A stretch of DNA of 64,000 bases from Deinococcus phoenicis (GCF_000599865.1 NZ_JHAC01000061.1:1-64000), one strand, 5' to 3'; positions 45,766 through 59,572 are shown, numbered from the stretch's first letter. A program made the numbers and translations. The notes: generated by a model from the letters alone, not told the origin.

Positions 45766-45776
45766 GGTGAGCACCG

Positions 45777-46547
45777 ATGAGCCTGCTCGCGCAACTGTCC
45801 GGCACCCTGATCAACGTCACGACCGTCTTGCTGGGGACGCTGCTGGGTCTCACGCTCGGCGGACGGCTGCCCGAGCGCACGCAACGCACGCTGCTGCAAA
45901 CCCTCTCACTGGTCACGCTGTTCATCGCACTGGACATGGCCGGCAGCCTGAACCGGGTGGCGGGCGGCAACATTCCCGGCGTGATTCTGGCGCTGGTGGC
46001 GCTGGCGCTGGGCGCAGTGATCGGGGAGGCGCTGGGCATCGAGGAGGGCCTAGCGCGTCTGGGCGAGACGCTCAAGCGGCGCTTCCGGGGCGGGGGCCGC
46101 TTCACGGAAGGCTTCGTGGCGGCCAGCCTGCTGTTCTGCATCGGCCCGATGACGGTGGTGGGCGGGCTGCAAAACGGCCTGACCGGGGACTCGTCCACCT
46201 ACGTCCTGAAAAGCACGCTGGACGGCATCGCGGCGCTGGCGCTGGCGGGAGCCTACGGCATCGGCGTGGGCTTCAGTGCGCTGACGGTACTGGTGCTGCA
46301 AGGCGGGATCAGCCTGGCGGCGGGGGCCTTCGCGGCGGGCCTGCTGGGCGGGGCCGACCCCGGCGTGCTGAAAACCAATCCCTACGTTCTGCTGATCACC
46401 GGTATGGGCGGGCTGATTATCGCGGGCATCTCCTGGAACCTGATGCTGGCGGGGCTGGGCTGGGAAGACCGCCGGGTCCGGGTCGGGAGCATGCTGCCCG
46501 CCCTGCTGCTGGGGCCGCTGGCGCTGTGGGTGGCGGGGAGGTTGTAG
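45777..46547 (+). CDS. DUF554 family membrane protein
   Basis: The 256-residue protein has about 6-7 hydrophobic segments and the family pattern LINVTTVLLGTLLGLTLGGRLPER, GEALGIEEGLARLGE, FVAASLLFCIGPMTVVGGLQNGL and GGLIIAGISWNLM. DUF554 (YdfK-like) function is unknown. TAGGGT at 45763-45768 is 8 nt before the ATG, and its TAG belongs to the end of the family-2 repeat. The repeat may therefore form part of the promoter. Confidence 0.85.
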   Translation: MSLLAQLSGTLINVTTVLLGTLLGLTLGGRLPERTQRTLLQTLSLVTLFIALDMAGSLNRVAGGNIPGVILALVALALGAVIGEALGIEEGLARLGETLKRRFRGGGRFTEGFVAASLLFCIGPMTVVGGLQNGLTGDSSTYVLKSTLDGIAALALAGAYGIGVGFSALTVLVLQGGISLAAGAFAAGLLGGADPGVLKTNPYVLLITGMGGLIIAGISWNLMLAGLGWEDRRVRVGSMLPALLLGPLALWVAGRL

Positions 46548-46661
46548 GAGGCTGTAGATCGTGGGATGCGGGGTGTCGGGGCTTTAGCCAAAGCTCCAGC
46601 TTGCCCAGCACCGGGGCGAGCCTGACACGGCCCTTTCTGCGACCGTCCCACCGCTTCCGGC

Positions 46662-47057
46662 CTACTGCGCCGCCTTCACCTGCCTGGCCCACCACACGCC
46701 GACCCAGTGACGAAAAGCCGGGTATTTCGCGCCGAGCAGCACGCGCACCTTGCGGTCCTTTTCCACCCGCATGGCGGCGATCCGGGCATTCAGGCTCGCG
46801 GCCTCCTGGCGTCCGATCACGTGCCGGCCCGCTTCCCCGTAAGCCGCCTCACGCTGGGCCAGGCGGCGCAGGCCCGCGACCTGGAACGGGGTCAGGGCCA
46901 GGGCACGGGTGAGGGCCGCGCCGTCCGCACGCCCCGAGGGCAGGATGAAGAGGCGCACCAGCACCGGGCTGGCCGGCCAGGGGTCGGCCGTGGTGGGCGC
47001 AGCGTGCGCACCCAGGGGCAGGGCCGTCAGGGCGAGGGCGAGCAGCAGGCGGGACAT
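46662..47057 (-). CDS. Hypothetical secreted protein, 131 residues
   Basis: The product begins MSRLLLALALTALPLGAHA, a typical signal peptide with cleavage near residue 19. The mature domain of about 110 residues is helical and basic (LRRLAQREAAYGEAGRHVIGRQEAASLNARIAAMRVEKDRKVRVLLGAKY). This looks a little like Spy/CpxP-type periplasmic chaperone helices, but no LTxxQ motif is visible. TACCCT at 47065-47070 lies 7 nt before the ATG, so it is leaderless. Function unknown. Confidence 0.65.
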   Translation of the reverse strand: MSRLLLALALTALPLGAHAAPTTADPWPASPVLVRLFILPSGRADGAALTRALALTPFQVAGLRRLAQREAAYGEAGRHVIGRQEAASLNARIAAMRVEKDRKVRVLLGAKYPAFRHWVGVWWARQVKAAQ

Positions 47058-47270
47058 ACGGGACAGGGTAAAGCGGCACCCATCGTCACCGACAGCCCAC
47101 CCCCGAAACGTCACGCTCTGGTCAGGTCTGGCTCACCCGCCGCCCACCTGGAGGCCAGGAGCTTGAAGGGACGTTCAGGCTCGTGGACCACAGGCTTTTC
47201 TAAAGGGCCGCTATCAGTGCTCCGTCAGCTTCGCGGCTTACCTTGTCCCGCATCACAAGGAGGCACCACC

Positions 47271-48512
47271 ATGCGGACGAACCTGAAGGGAATGCTGAGC
47301 ATGACGGCCCTGCTGGGCCTGAGCGCCGCCACGGTCGCCGGCGCCGGCCCGGCCAAGATCACCGCCCAGAGCATCATCGTGAACCCGGTCGAAACGAAAC
47401 TGGACGTGCAGGTCTGGGTCAACAAGGACGCCAGCGGGCGCGGCAACCCCGTGTACCGCAAAGGCGAGAGCATCAGCGTGGGCCTGAAGACGAACCAGGA
47501 CGCCTACGTCTACCTGTTCAACGTGAATGGGAACGGCGTGATCGACCTGTTCTTCCCCAACAGCTACGAGGAGAGCAACTTCGTGCAAGCGGGCGTGACC
47601 CGCGTGTTCCCCGCCGACGGCGCGAAGTACACCCTGACGGTCGGCGGCCCCAATGGCCAGGACAAGCTGCTCGCGCTCGCCAGCACCAAACCGCTGAACA
47701 TCGACGACATCGCCCGCTTCGTGCAGGGGGAGGGCTTTGCACAGGTGAAGGTGAAGGGCCAGGAAAACCTCGCCCGCGCCCTGAGCATCGTGGTCAGCCC
47801 ACTGCCGGAAGACGGCTGGGTGACGGACGTGGCAACCTTCCGGGTGGGCAACGCGGGCGGCACTGGGGGCGGCGCGACGGGGACCGTGACCGAAACGCCC
47901 AGCCAGCCGGCCCCCACGCCGCCTGCCCCGGCGCAGCCCGTCACCCGGATTCAGCCGGGCGAGCGGCAGGACGGCAGCTTCGATCAGGCGATGGTGCAGG
48001 CCTACGACCGCCTGAAGGGCAGCGAGTCGCTGGGCGAGGCCAGCGGCTACGCGGCAGGCTGGAGCGACGGCGCATGGCAGAAGTTCAAGGGCGTGGCGGC
48101 CTACGGTGACGCCGTGCTGCTGCACGCCAACGGCAGCAGCCGCGCCTACGCCGTGCATGGCCGCCTGCTGGAGCGTTATTTGGCCCTGGCGAGGGCGGAG
48201 AACGGCGCGACCCGGCCCCCCTCCCGTCTGGGCTGGGCGGCAGGGGACGAGAAGGTCATTCCGCGCAACAGTTTCGGCACCAGCGGCCTGTACGGCTTCT
48301 TCCAGAACGGGGCGCTGTACGGGACCGAGAAATACGGCACCTTCTGGCTGACCGGGCAGGTTCTCAAGACCTACCAGGGCCTGGGCGGGAGCGGCTCTTT
48401 CCTGGGCTTCCCCACCCGTGACCAGTACCTGCTCAACGGGGCCTGGGCCGCCGACTTCGAGGGTGGGACGCTGCGCACCGTGAACGGCGCGGTGAAGGTG
48501 TACCGCAAGTAA
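47271..48512 (+). CDS. DUF4384 domain secreted protein with C-terminal LGFP-like region
   Basis: The 413-residue protein has a signal peptide (MTALLGLSAATVAGAG, cleavage near 25) and a DUF4384 domain (about 35-195). The latter shows VQVWVNKDASGRGNPVYRKGESI, YVYLFNVNGNGVIDLFFPN and YTLTVGGPNGQDKLLALAS. A Pro/Ala/Gly linker and a C-terminal region with LGFP-type units (SFLGFPTRDQY, LGWAAGDEKVIPRNSFG) follow. These point to a cell-surface protein that binds wall or other proteins. AAGGAGG precedes the ATG. D. radiodurans has several such proteins, and the exact role is unknown. Confidence 0.82.
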   Translation: MRTNLKGMLSMTALLGLSAATVAGAGPAKITAQSIIVNPVETKLDVQVWVNKDASGRGNPVYRKGESISVGLKTNQDAYVYLFNVNGNGVIDLFFPNSYEESNFVQAGVTRVFPADGAKYTLTVGGPNGQDKLLALASTKPLNIDDIARFVQGEGFAQVKVKGQENLARALSIVVSPLPEDGWVTDVATFRVGNAGGTGGGATGTVTETPSQPAPTPPAPAQPVTRIQPGERQDGSFDQAMVQAYDRLKGSESLGEASGYAAGWSDGAWQKFKGVAAYGDAVLLHANGSSRAYAVHGRLLERYLALARAENGATRPPSRLGWAAGDEKVIPRNSFGTSGLYGFFQNGALYGTEKYGTFWLTGQVLKTYQGLGGSGSFLGFPTRDQYLLNGAWAADFEGGTLRTVNGAVKVYRK

Positions 48513-48675
48513 CCCGACTTTCCGAGCCGGGGGTGACTGGCTTTTTCCCCGCCCCACCTCCGGCCTGAACCTTCCCGCGTCCCGCACGGGCCGGGTCTGA
48601 ATCGGCGCGCGAACGGGCGGTGAGTCCCCCCTGACGCGCAACCCTTTCGCCTCTTTCATCCAGACGGGAAACCAG
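48513..48675. other. Intergenic stretch, no gene seen
   Basis: The gap after the DUF4384 gene carries no convincing open frame. Together with the terminator at 48676-48717 and the repeat at 48737-48870 it makes up most of the roughly 415 nt between this gene and nspC. Confidence 0.5.
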
Positions 48676-48717
48676 CAGGCGAGCGCCCCAGCCGGGAGTG
48701 GTTGGGGCGCTCGCCTG
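48676..48717. terminator. Strong 15-bp hairpin between DUF4384 and nspC genes
   Basis: CAGGCGAGCGCCCCA pairs perfectly with its complement at 48703-48717 around a 12-nt loop. It stands between convergent genes and could act in both directions. Confidence 0.65.
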
Positions 48718-48736
48718 GGTGGCGCTGCGCGCGCTG

Positions 48737-48870
48737 ATAAGGATTCCGGTTAATCAGTGATGAAAGAACTGGTTAACCCGACCGGAGGGAGAAGGAAAAA
48801 CGGTGACGGATAGGAGTGGAGGCACCGCAGCGGAGCGGAGGGGCCGTAACGGATTATCCGGAATCCGTAT
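48737..48870 (+). repeat. Small non-coding repeat, family 1 copy C
   Basis: It is bounded by GGATTCCGG (48741-48749) and its complement (48858-48866). The hairpin GGTTAATCAGT/ACTGGTTAACC (48748-48778) differs in sequence from copies A and B but keeps full pairing (one T-G). It is followed by a CGACCGGAGGGAG motif. Confidence 0.8.
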
Positions 48871-48929
48871 GAGCAGGCACCCAGGCACTTCAGCTTTTGC
48901 CGCCGCCGGGTTGCTCACGGCTCATGGCC

Positions 48930-50150
<1,221 letters not shown>

Positions 50151-50200
50151 GGGGAACAGGGTAACGGGTCGGCAGCTGGGGGAAAGGCCATACTGCTCCC

Positions 50201-50548
50201 ATGTTGGGCATCGGTTCCATCGTCTGGGGCGTGCAGGACCTTCCCCGGGCCATCACGTTCTGGACGCAGGCGCTGAACTATCAGTTGCGCGACGAGCCGG
50301 ACGACGACTGGGCGGTGCTGGTTCCGCGGGAGGGCCACGGCGTGCAACTGGCGCTGAAGCTCGTCACCTCCCAGAAGGCAAAACGGCATCACCTCGACCT
50401 GTACGCCGGGGACCAGGCGGCAGAGGTGGAGCGGCTGCTGGCCCTGGGCGCCGGGCAAGTGGACTGGCGGTATGAGCCGGGCGCAGATTACGTGGTGCTG
50501 GCCGACCCGGACGGCAACCGCTTCTGCGTGGTTCAAAAGGGCGAATAG
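50201..50548 (+). CDS. VOC family (glyoxalase/bleomycin-resistance fold) protein
   Basis: The 115-residue protein shows the beta-alpha-beta-beta-beta repeat of VOC proteins: IGSIVWGVQDLPRAITFWTQALNYQLR, VLVPREGHGVQLALKLV and DYVVLADPDGNRFCVVQ. Metal ligands are partly present (His/Glu positions). Many such proteins are metal-dependent dioxygenase or glyoxalase-like, but the substrate is unknown. CATACT lies 6 nt before the ATG at 50201. It is divergent from nspC. Confidence 0.85.
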   Translation: MLGIGSIVWGVQDLPRAITFWTQALNYQLRDEPDDDWAVLVPREGHGVQLALKLVTSQKAKRHHLDLYAGDQAAEVERLLALGAGQVDWRYEPGADYVVLADPDGNRFCVVQKGE

Positions 50549-50596
50549 ACCGCCCCAACCTCCCCACCTCTCCAAGCGACAGGCAACGCGCCCGTC

Positions 50597-51318
<722 letters not shown>

Positions 51319-51322
<4 letters not shown>

Positions 51323-52020
51323 GCCAGCGCCTCCCGCAGACGCCTCAGCCCGGCGTGGGGACCGTCCGGCCCGAAGACACTGCTGCCCGCCACCAGGACC
51401 GTCGCGCCCGCGTCCGCCAGCAGGCGGGCATTGGCGGGTGTCACACCGCCGTCCACCTCCAGCTCGGCCTCACTCCCCAGCTCGTCCAGCCAGTGGCGCA
51501 GGGTGCGGACACGCTCCACACTCTGGGGAATGAACTTCTGACCGCCGAAGCCGGGGTTCACGCTCATCACCAGCACGAGGTCCACGTCGCCCAGCACGGG
51601 TCGCACGGCCTCCAGCGGCGTGCCGGGGTTGAGAGTCACGCCCGCCCGTTTGCCCAGTTCGCGGATCATGCCCACCGCGCGGTGGATATGCTGGGTGGAC
51701 TCCACATGCACCGTCAGGCCGTCCGCGCCCGCCTCGGCAAAGTCGCGCAGGTAGCGTTCGGGCCGCTCGATCATCAGGTGAACGTCCATGAAGAGGGGGC
51801 TGGCGCGGCGGGCGGCGGCCAGGATGGGCAGCCCGAAGGAGATGTTGGGCACGAAGAGGCCGTCCATCACGTCCACGTGCGCCCAGTCAGCGGGACAGTC
51901 GGCGTCGGCGAGGCGGCCCAGTTCCTCTCCCATCTGCGTGAAGTCGCAGGAAAGGAGGCTGGGGGCAAGCTTCACACGCCTCGCCGGAGAGGCAGCGGGG
52001 GCGGCTGGGTCGGAGATCAC
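51319..52020 (-). CDS. rpe: Ribulose-phosphate 3-epimerase
   Basis: This enzyme interconverts ribulose 5-phosphate and xylulose 5-phosphate. The 233-residue TIM barrel has [26 protein letters not shown] (metal His/Asp), [24 protein letters not shown] and [10 protein letters not shown]. All catalytic residues appear intact. The start is GTG at 52020; TAAACT at 52028-52033 lies 7 nt before it. The N-terminal extension of about 15 residues before KLAPSLLS is slightly longer than usual. It leads the rpe-comB pair. Confidence 0.95.
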
Positions 52021-52027
52021 GAGCGGC

Positions 52028-52033
52028 AGTTTA
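52028..52033 (-). promoter_or_regulatory. -10 box deciding the GTG start of rpe
   Basis: TAAACT (minus strand) ends 7 nt before GTG 52020, with no Shine-Dalgarno, so a leaderless GTG start is likely. Confidence 0.5.
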
Positions 52034-52122
52034 ACATTCTCATTTCTGCCGGGCCGGACCTGCTCCGCCTAACGTCCGTTCGTTCGCCACGTGGCATCAT
52101 GCACACAGACGGAGGAACTGCC

Positions 52123-54288
<2,166 letters not shown>

Positions 54289-54356
54289 GGACACCCGTGA
54301 AAGAACGGTGAGCCTGTCTCCCCCGGCCCCCTCACGCGAATAGGTTACAAGGGAGC

Positions 54357-54869
54357 ATGAACCCATTCAAGCTGGCTGCCCCGCTTGCCCTCGGCCTGCT
54401 GGCGGCCGCACCCGCCTTCGCGCAGACCACGCCGCCGCCTCAGCCGACCGAGTTGCAGGAAGCCCGCGTGCAGGTGGCGCGGGAGACGGCGCAGGTACGG
54501 TTACTGGAGCGCAGCGGCCAGCTGCGGCCCGCCCCCGTGGCCGCGACCTGTCTCGACCGCTCCGGGCACCAGCGGCTCCGTGTCCTGACCGATGCCGGGG
54601 GGACACCGCGCGTGGTCCGCTTTGACCAGCAGACCCCCGACAACGCCATTCAGTTCACCGGCTACTACGATGCGGCGGGAAGGTTGCGGTACGCCACCGG
54701 AAGCGCCTCGGGCTTCTCCGGCCCGCTGTACAACCTCACCGCCGAATACGACGCGCGCGGGCGGCTGCTTTACGAGTCCGGGATGCGCCGTCCCGGGTGG
54801 AGCAGCGATCTGCGCTTTCTGGGCGGCCTGAGTACGGCGGCGCTGCGTCTGGGCCGCTGCCCGGCCTGA
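54357..54869 (+). CDS. Hypothetical secreted protein with RHS/YD-like short repeats
   Basis: The 170-residue product has a signal peptide (NPFKLAAPLALGLLAAAPAFA, cleavage near 22). Short units such as YYDAAGRLRYATG and EYDARGRLLYESG recall YD/RHS repeats, but there are only two of them. Two cysteines (about 65 and 168) could pair. GGGAG precedes the ATG. It follows the mutase by 69 nt on the same strand and may be read through. Function unknown. Confidence 0.7.
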   Translation: MNPFKLAAPLALGLLAAAPAFAQTTPPPQPTELQEARVQVARETAQVRLLERSGQLRPAPVAATCLDRSGHQRLRVLTDAGGTPRVVRFDQQTPDNAIQFTGYYDAAGRLRYATGSASGFSGPLYNLTAEYDARGRLLYESGMRRPGWSSDLRFLGGLSTAALRLGRCPA

Positions 54870-54877
54870 CCCCGCCC

Positions 54878-55738
54878 TCAGCCCCGTTCCTCCGCCTGTG
54901 CAGGCTTCCAGCCGGGCGGGCCGAACAGGTAGCCCAGGCGGTCGCGCCAACTCCGGGCACAGCGCACGTCCCGCCACAGGGCGGCGAACTCGTGAAAGGC
55001 GACCGTCACGGGGTTGTGGGTCTGGATGTTGTGGACCAGCCCGTAGCGGACCCGCTCGGTCTCGGGCTGGAAGGTGCCCAGCAGGCGGTCCCAGACGATC
55101 AGGATGCCCGCGTAGTTGCGGTCCAGATACAGGGGGTTGCTGCCGTGGTGCGCGCGGTGGTGACTGGGCGTGTTGAGGGCGGCCTCGATCCAGGGGTGCA
55201 GCCGGCCGACCCTCTCGGTATGCACGAAGAACTGATACAGCAGGTTCCAGCTCTGCGCCAGCAGCACCATCCACGGCTCGAAGCCCAGCAGGGGCAGCAG
55301 CAGCCAGAAGGGCAGCGCCGTCATGGGCACCCAGGTCTGACGCAGCGCCGTGGAGAGGTTGTAGTGCTGGCTGGAGTGGTGAACGACGTGCGACGCCCAG
55401 AACAGCCGCACCTCGTGGCTGACGCGGTGGAACCAGTAGTAGGCGAAGTCGTCCAGAAAGAACAGCAGCACCCAGGCCCACCACGCGTCACTGGGAATCC
55501 GCAGCGGCGTGAGGGTATAGAGCGCCGCGTAGAGGGTCAAGACCGTGCCTTTCCACACCACGTTCACCAGCACGTTCCCGAGACCCATCGCCAGGCTGGT
55601 GAGGGTATCGGCGGCAGCGTAGCCGGGAGAGCCGCGCCCGGTGGCCTCGTCCTGTTCGCGCAGGAAGAAGTAGGCGGCCCACTCGATCACCAGCGAGAGG
55701 ATGAAGAAGGGAATGGCCTTCTGGATCAGGTCAAACAT
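54878..55738 (-). CDS. Sterol desaturase/fatty-acid hydroxylase family protein
   Basis: The 286-residue membrane protein has the three histidine clusters of the di-iron hydroxylase family: HRVSHE, HVVHHSSQHYN and HHRAHHG. There are four or more hydrophobic segments. It should hydroxylate or desaturate a lipid chain, or a carotenoid. The upstream GntR gene overlaps its start by 8 nt (ATGTTTGA), so the two are co-translated. The ALDH next to them may oxidise a related aldehyde. Confidence 0.88.
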   Translation of the reverse strand: MFDLIQKAIPFFILSLVIEWAAYFFLREQDEATGRGSPGYAAADTLTSLAMGLGNVLVNVVWKGTVLTLYAALYTLTPLRIPSDAWWAWVLLFFLDDFAYYWFHRVSHEVRLFWASHVVHHSSQHYNLSTALRQTWVPMTALPFWLLLPLLGFEPWMVLLAQSWNLLYQFFVHTERVGRLHPWIEAALNTPSHHRAHHGSNPLYLDRNYAGILIVWDRLLGTFQPETERVRYGLVHNIQTHNPVTVAFHEFAALWRDVRCARSWRDRLGYLFGPPGWKPAQAEERG

Positions 55739-56477
55739 CTGCTGTCACCCCACCGGTTGCCACCCCAACTCGTGCAGCTTCCTCCTGGGCCTGGCGCCAG
55801 AGCCTCAGGCTGTCGGCACTGATCGCCTGGGTCAGGCGGGCGGCTTCTGCGGCGTCCCCCCGCAGCGCGGCTTCCCGCAGTTCGCCGTAATAGCGGCGCG
55901 AGCGGGTGCGGCGCTCCGGCGCGGCGAAGTAGACCGCGCCCGCCGACGCGAACACGCCCCGGAAACTGCCCAGCAACATCGGGGCCAGCGCGTTGCCGCT
56001 GAGCCGGGCCACCGCGCTCTGGACGGCCCAGTCGAAGGTGGCCCAGTCAAAGGTGGCGCAGTCGGTGGGGGAAGGCTCCTCCTGGGGCGGAAGCCGGATC
56101 AGCAGCCCGGCCAGTTCTGCGGCGGCGTCCGGGCAGGCGACGGTGGCCGCCGTCCAGTGGGGCAGCAGCGCGGCCCGCAGGTCCAGCAGGTCGGGAATCA
56201 GGTCTGCCAGCCCGCCGCGTGCCACCAGGTGCGCGAGCAGGCTCAGGCCGCCCTCACGCGGGTCACGGGCCAGGGTGGGCTTGCCCTGCCGGATCTCCAG
56301 CAGGCCGTCGCGCGACAGCCGCTGGAGGGCCTCGCGCAGGGTGGGCCGGGTCACGCCCAGCTCGGCGGCCAGTTCGCGCTCGGCGGGGAGGGCGCTGCCG
56401 GGCGGGTAGTGGCCGTCCAGCAGACGGCTGACCAGAATGTCCTCGGCGTGGAGGGCGGGGCGGCGGGGCGGGGTCAC
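55731..56477 (-). CDS. GntR/FadR-type transcriptional regulator
   Basis: The 248-residue protein has a winged HTH (about 10-75; LPAERELAAELGVTRPTLREALQRLSRDGLLEIRQG) and a FadR-like all-helical effector domain. FadR proteins sense acyl-CoA or other ligands. The start was set at GTG 56477 because AGGAGG lies 8 nt upstream; the longer frame (to 56549) is less supported. It contains a tandem duplicated ATFDW pentapeptide (15-nt repeat at 56026-56055). It probably controls the hydroxylase and ALDH genes around it. Confidence 0.85.
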   Translation of the reverse strand: MTPPRRPALHAEDILVSRLLDGHYPPGSALPAERELAAELGVTRPTLREALQRLSRDGLLEIRQGKPTLARDPREGGLSLLAHLVARGGLADLIPDLLDLRAALLPHWTAATVACPDAAAELAGLLIRLPPQEEPSPTDCATFDWATFDWAVQSAVARLSGNALAPMLLGSFRGVFASAGAVYFAAPERRTRSRRYYGELREAALRGDAAEAARLTQAISADSLRLWRQAQEEAARVGVATGGVTADV

Positions 56478-56552
56478 GGCGGAAACCTCCTGGGCGGATG
56501 ACGGCCGCATGGACCGTGGGGCGGGGGCCAGAATGTCGGCGGGCGGCACAGC

Positions 56553-57995
56553 TCAGCCGGAGGGCAGGGTGCGTTCCATCTGCCGCAGCAGCCAGGCCGT
56601 GAAGCGCGGGGCGGGCCGGCCGTAGGGCGGGAAACTCAGGTGCGTGGGGCTGAGGGCGGCCTCCTGCAACACGGCGCGCTCATGGCTGAAGGCGCGGAAG
56701 CCGTATTCGCCGTGATAGCTGCCCATCCCGCTGGGGCCGGTGCCCCCGAAAGGGAGGTTGGGGTTGGTGAGGTGAACCACCGTGCCGTTGACCACCAGCG
56801 CGCCGCTGCGGGTCTCGCGGCGCACCTCCTCGGCCTGGGCGGGGTCCCGGGTAAAGACATAAAGGGCCAGCGGCGTGTCCAGCCGCCGCACCAGCGCCAG
56901 CGCGTCCGGCAGGTCGCGGTAGGGCAGGATGGGCAGCACCGGGCCGAACAGTTCTTCGCGCATCAGCGGCATCTCGGGCGTGACCCCCGTGACCAGCGTG
57001 GGCGAGATGAAGCGCTGCCCGGCATCGAACTGCCCGCCGAACACCACGCGCGCCCCGGCCCGCACGCTCGCGTCGGTCAGGCGCTGGAGGCGGTCCACGC
57101 TCGCGGCGTCCACCATGCGCCCGAAGTCCGTCAGGGTGCCGGGGTGCGGGCCGTAGCGGCGCGTCACCACCGCCCGCAGGCGCTCCACGAACTCGTCATG
57201 CTGCCCCTCCGGCACCAGCACGTAGTCGGGGGCCACGCAGGTCTGGCCGGCATTCAGGAACTTGCCCCAGCCGATGCGTTCGGCGGCCAGCCCCAGGTCG
57301 GCGCTGCGCCCGACCAGCGCCGGACTCTTGCCGCCCAGTTCCAGCGTGACGGGCGTGAGGTTCCGCGCGGCGGCCTCCATCACCCGGCGTCCGATCTCGC
57401 CGCTGCCCGTGAAGAAGATGTGGTCGAAGGGCAAGCCGGTCAGCGCCTGCGCCACGTCCGCCCCGCCCCCGATCACCGCGACGAGGCGCGGTTCGAAGAC
57501 CTCTGCCAGCATGGTCCGCAGCGCCTGCGCAGTGGCCGGGGCTTTCTCACTGGGCTTGAGCATCACGGTGTTTCCGGCGGCGAGGCTAGCGATCAGCGGC
57601 GCGAGGGAAAGGTTCACGGGATAGTTCCAGGGGCTGAGAATCAGCGTCACCCCACGCGCCTCGGGCACCACCCGGCTGCGCGAGCCGAGCAGCGTGGCGG
57701 GCGTCGCCACCCGCCGGGGACGCATCCAGCGGGGCAGGTGCGCAACGGCGTGGTTCAGTTCCCCGACCACGGAATGCAGTTCGGTGATCTCGGCCTCGGC
57801 GCGGCTCTTGCCCAGGTCGGCGGCGAGCGCCTCCGCCAGCCGGACGCGGTGCCGGTGGATGGCCCCCCGCAGGCGGCGCAAGATGGCCTGGCGCTCGGCG
57901 GCGCCCGTCTGCGCCATCCGCAGGCGGTGTGCCTGCTGCGCCTCGAAGATGGCCCGGAGATCGCTGGGGACGGTGGGTGACGCAGCAGTGTTCAT
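56553..57995 (-). CDS. Aldehyde dehydrogenase family protein
   Basis: The 480-residue NAD(P)-dependent enzyme has SPWNYPVNLSLAPLIASLAAGN, GKSPALV with the general base Glu in ELGGKSP, the nucleophile Cys in GQTCVAPDYVLV and FGPVLPILPY. It resembles class-3/fatty-aldehyde ALDH types (about 450-490 residues, short N-terminus). GAGGAGGGGT precedes ATG 57995. Together with the fatty-acid hydroxylase and FadR-type regulator, a fatty-alcohol/aldehyde role is likely but not proven. Confidence 0.92.
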   Translation of the reverse strand: MNTAASPTVPSDLRAIFEAQQAHRLRMAQTGAAERQAILRRLRGAIHRHRVRLAEALAADLGKSRAEAEITELHSVVGELNHAVAHLPRWMRPRRVATPATLLGSRSRVVPEARGVTLILSPWNYPVNLSLAPLIASLAAGNTVMLKPSEKAPATAQALRTMLAEVFEPRLVAVIGGGADVAQALTGLPFDHIFFTGSGEIGRRVMEAAARNLTPVTLELGGKSPALVGRSADLGLAAERIGWGKFLNAGQTCVAPDYVLVPEGQHDEFVERLRAVVTRRYGPHPGTLTDFGRMVDAASVDRLQRLTDASVRAGARVVFGGQFDAGQRFISPTLVTGVTPEMPLMREELFGPVLPILPYRDLPDALALVRRLDTPLALYVFTRDPAQAEEVRRETRSGALVVNGTVVHLTNPNLPFGGTGPSGMGSYHGEYGFRAFSHERAVLQEAALSPTHLSFPPYGRPAPRFTAWLLRQMERTLPSG

Positions 57996-58075
57996 ACCCC
58001 TCCTCAAGTGGTCTGACCAGTTGGAATACAGGCAGTCTACTCCAGGGCCGGGGGCAGAAGCAGCCGGGGGGTGTC

Positions 58076-58081
58076 TAGAAT
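58076..58081 (+). promoter_or_regulatory. -10 box upstream of the ORF81-meaB pair
   Basis: TAGAAT lies 6 nt before GTG 58088. It is the only good promoter in this gap and would give a leaderless mRNA that covers meaB. Confidence 0.55.
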
Positions 58082-58087
58082 CGTGGG

Positions 58088-58326
58088 GTGTCGAGTCTGG
58101 TGCCGCCGTCCCTGCTGGCCGTCTTTCTCCCGGCCACGTTCCCGGCGCGGCTGGGGACGTGGCTGACGCGGGGAGCCTTCACCGGCAAGCGGGCCGCAGT
58201 GCATGGCCGACATAGGCTTGTGCAGAGGGTGGGCGAGGAACAGGGCGAACTTCCGCCCCAGCCGGCTGACGGGCGCGGCCTGCTGCGCTGCGCGTTGCAG
58301 GCATCGGCGCAAGCGGGGCAGGGGCC

Positions 58327-58333
<7 letters not shown>
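58088..58333 (+). CDS. Hypothetical 81-residue protein overlapping meaB
   Basis: I do not recognise the sequence. It begins [23 protein letters not shown], has a short hydrophobic part near the N-terminus, and otherwise is Arg/Gln/Gly-rich. Evidence for coding is the TAGAAT box 6 nt before the GTG and a 7-nt overlap with the start of meaB (GTGCTGA), suggesting coupling. It might instead be only the untranslated lead of meaB. No known domain. Confidence 0.45.
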
Positions 58334-59325
<992 letters not shown>

Positions 59326-59337
59326 AGCGCGCCTGCT

Positions 59338-59572
59338 CTATACGGGTTCCGCTCTGCTTCGCGACCCTGCAAGCCCGCTCGGAGTTTCAGGTTGACCCGG
59401 AAACCTTTCCACCGGAGTCCGTCTTATACAAACTCCGATTGAATCGTTGACGGAGTGATTCAATCCGAGCGGACGCGAGAAGGAGAAAAGATGGGTTCCG
59501 GGAGATGGATGGACTTCCGGCGCTGTTCCGGAAGTCAAGGAATCGGACGGAATACGGCTTAAGTGGCAGGCG
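59338..59572 (+). repeat. Composite small non-coding repeat, family 1 copy D plus a partial copy
   Basis: A full copy (about 59425-59572) has the stem-loop GATTGAATC/GATTCAATC at 59437-59465, then CCGAGCGGACGCGAGAAGG and a second hairpin GACTTCCGG/CCGGAAGTC (59512-59536). It ends GGACGGAATACGGCTTA. About 85 nt upstream (59338-59424) carry partial matches and look like a second, broken copy. Confidence 0.75.

Noticed and set aside
45750..45768. TTGACA with TAGGGT as a full promoter before the DUF554 gene
   Set aside because: The two boxes are only 7 nt apart, so they cannot work as -35 and -10. Only the TAGGGT is kept as a possible -10.
58037..58312. 91-codon minus-strand frame opposite the 81-codon gene
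   Set aside because: No promoter or ribosome site. The + strand frame has a TAGAAT box at the right distance and an overlap with meaB.
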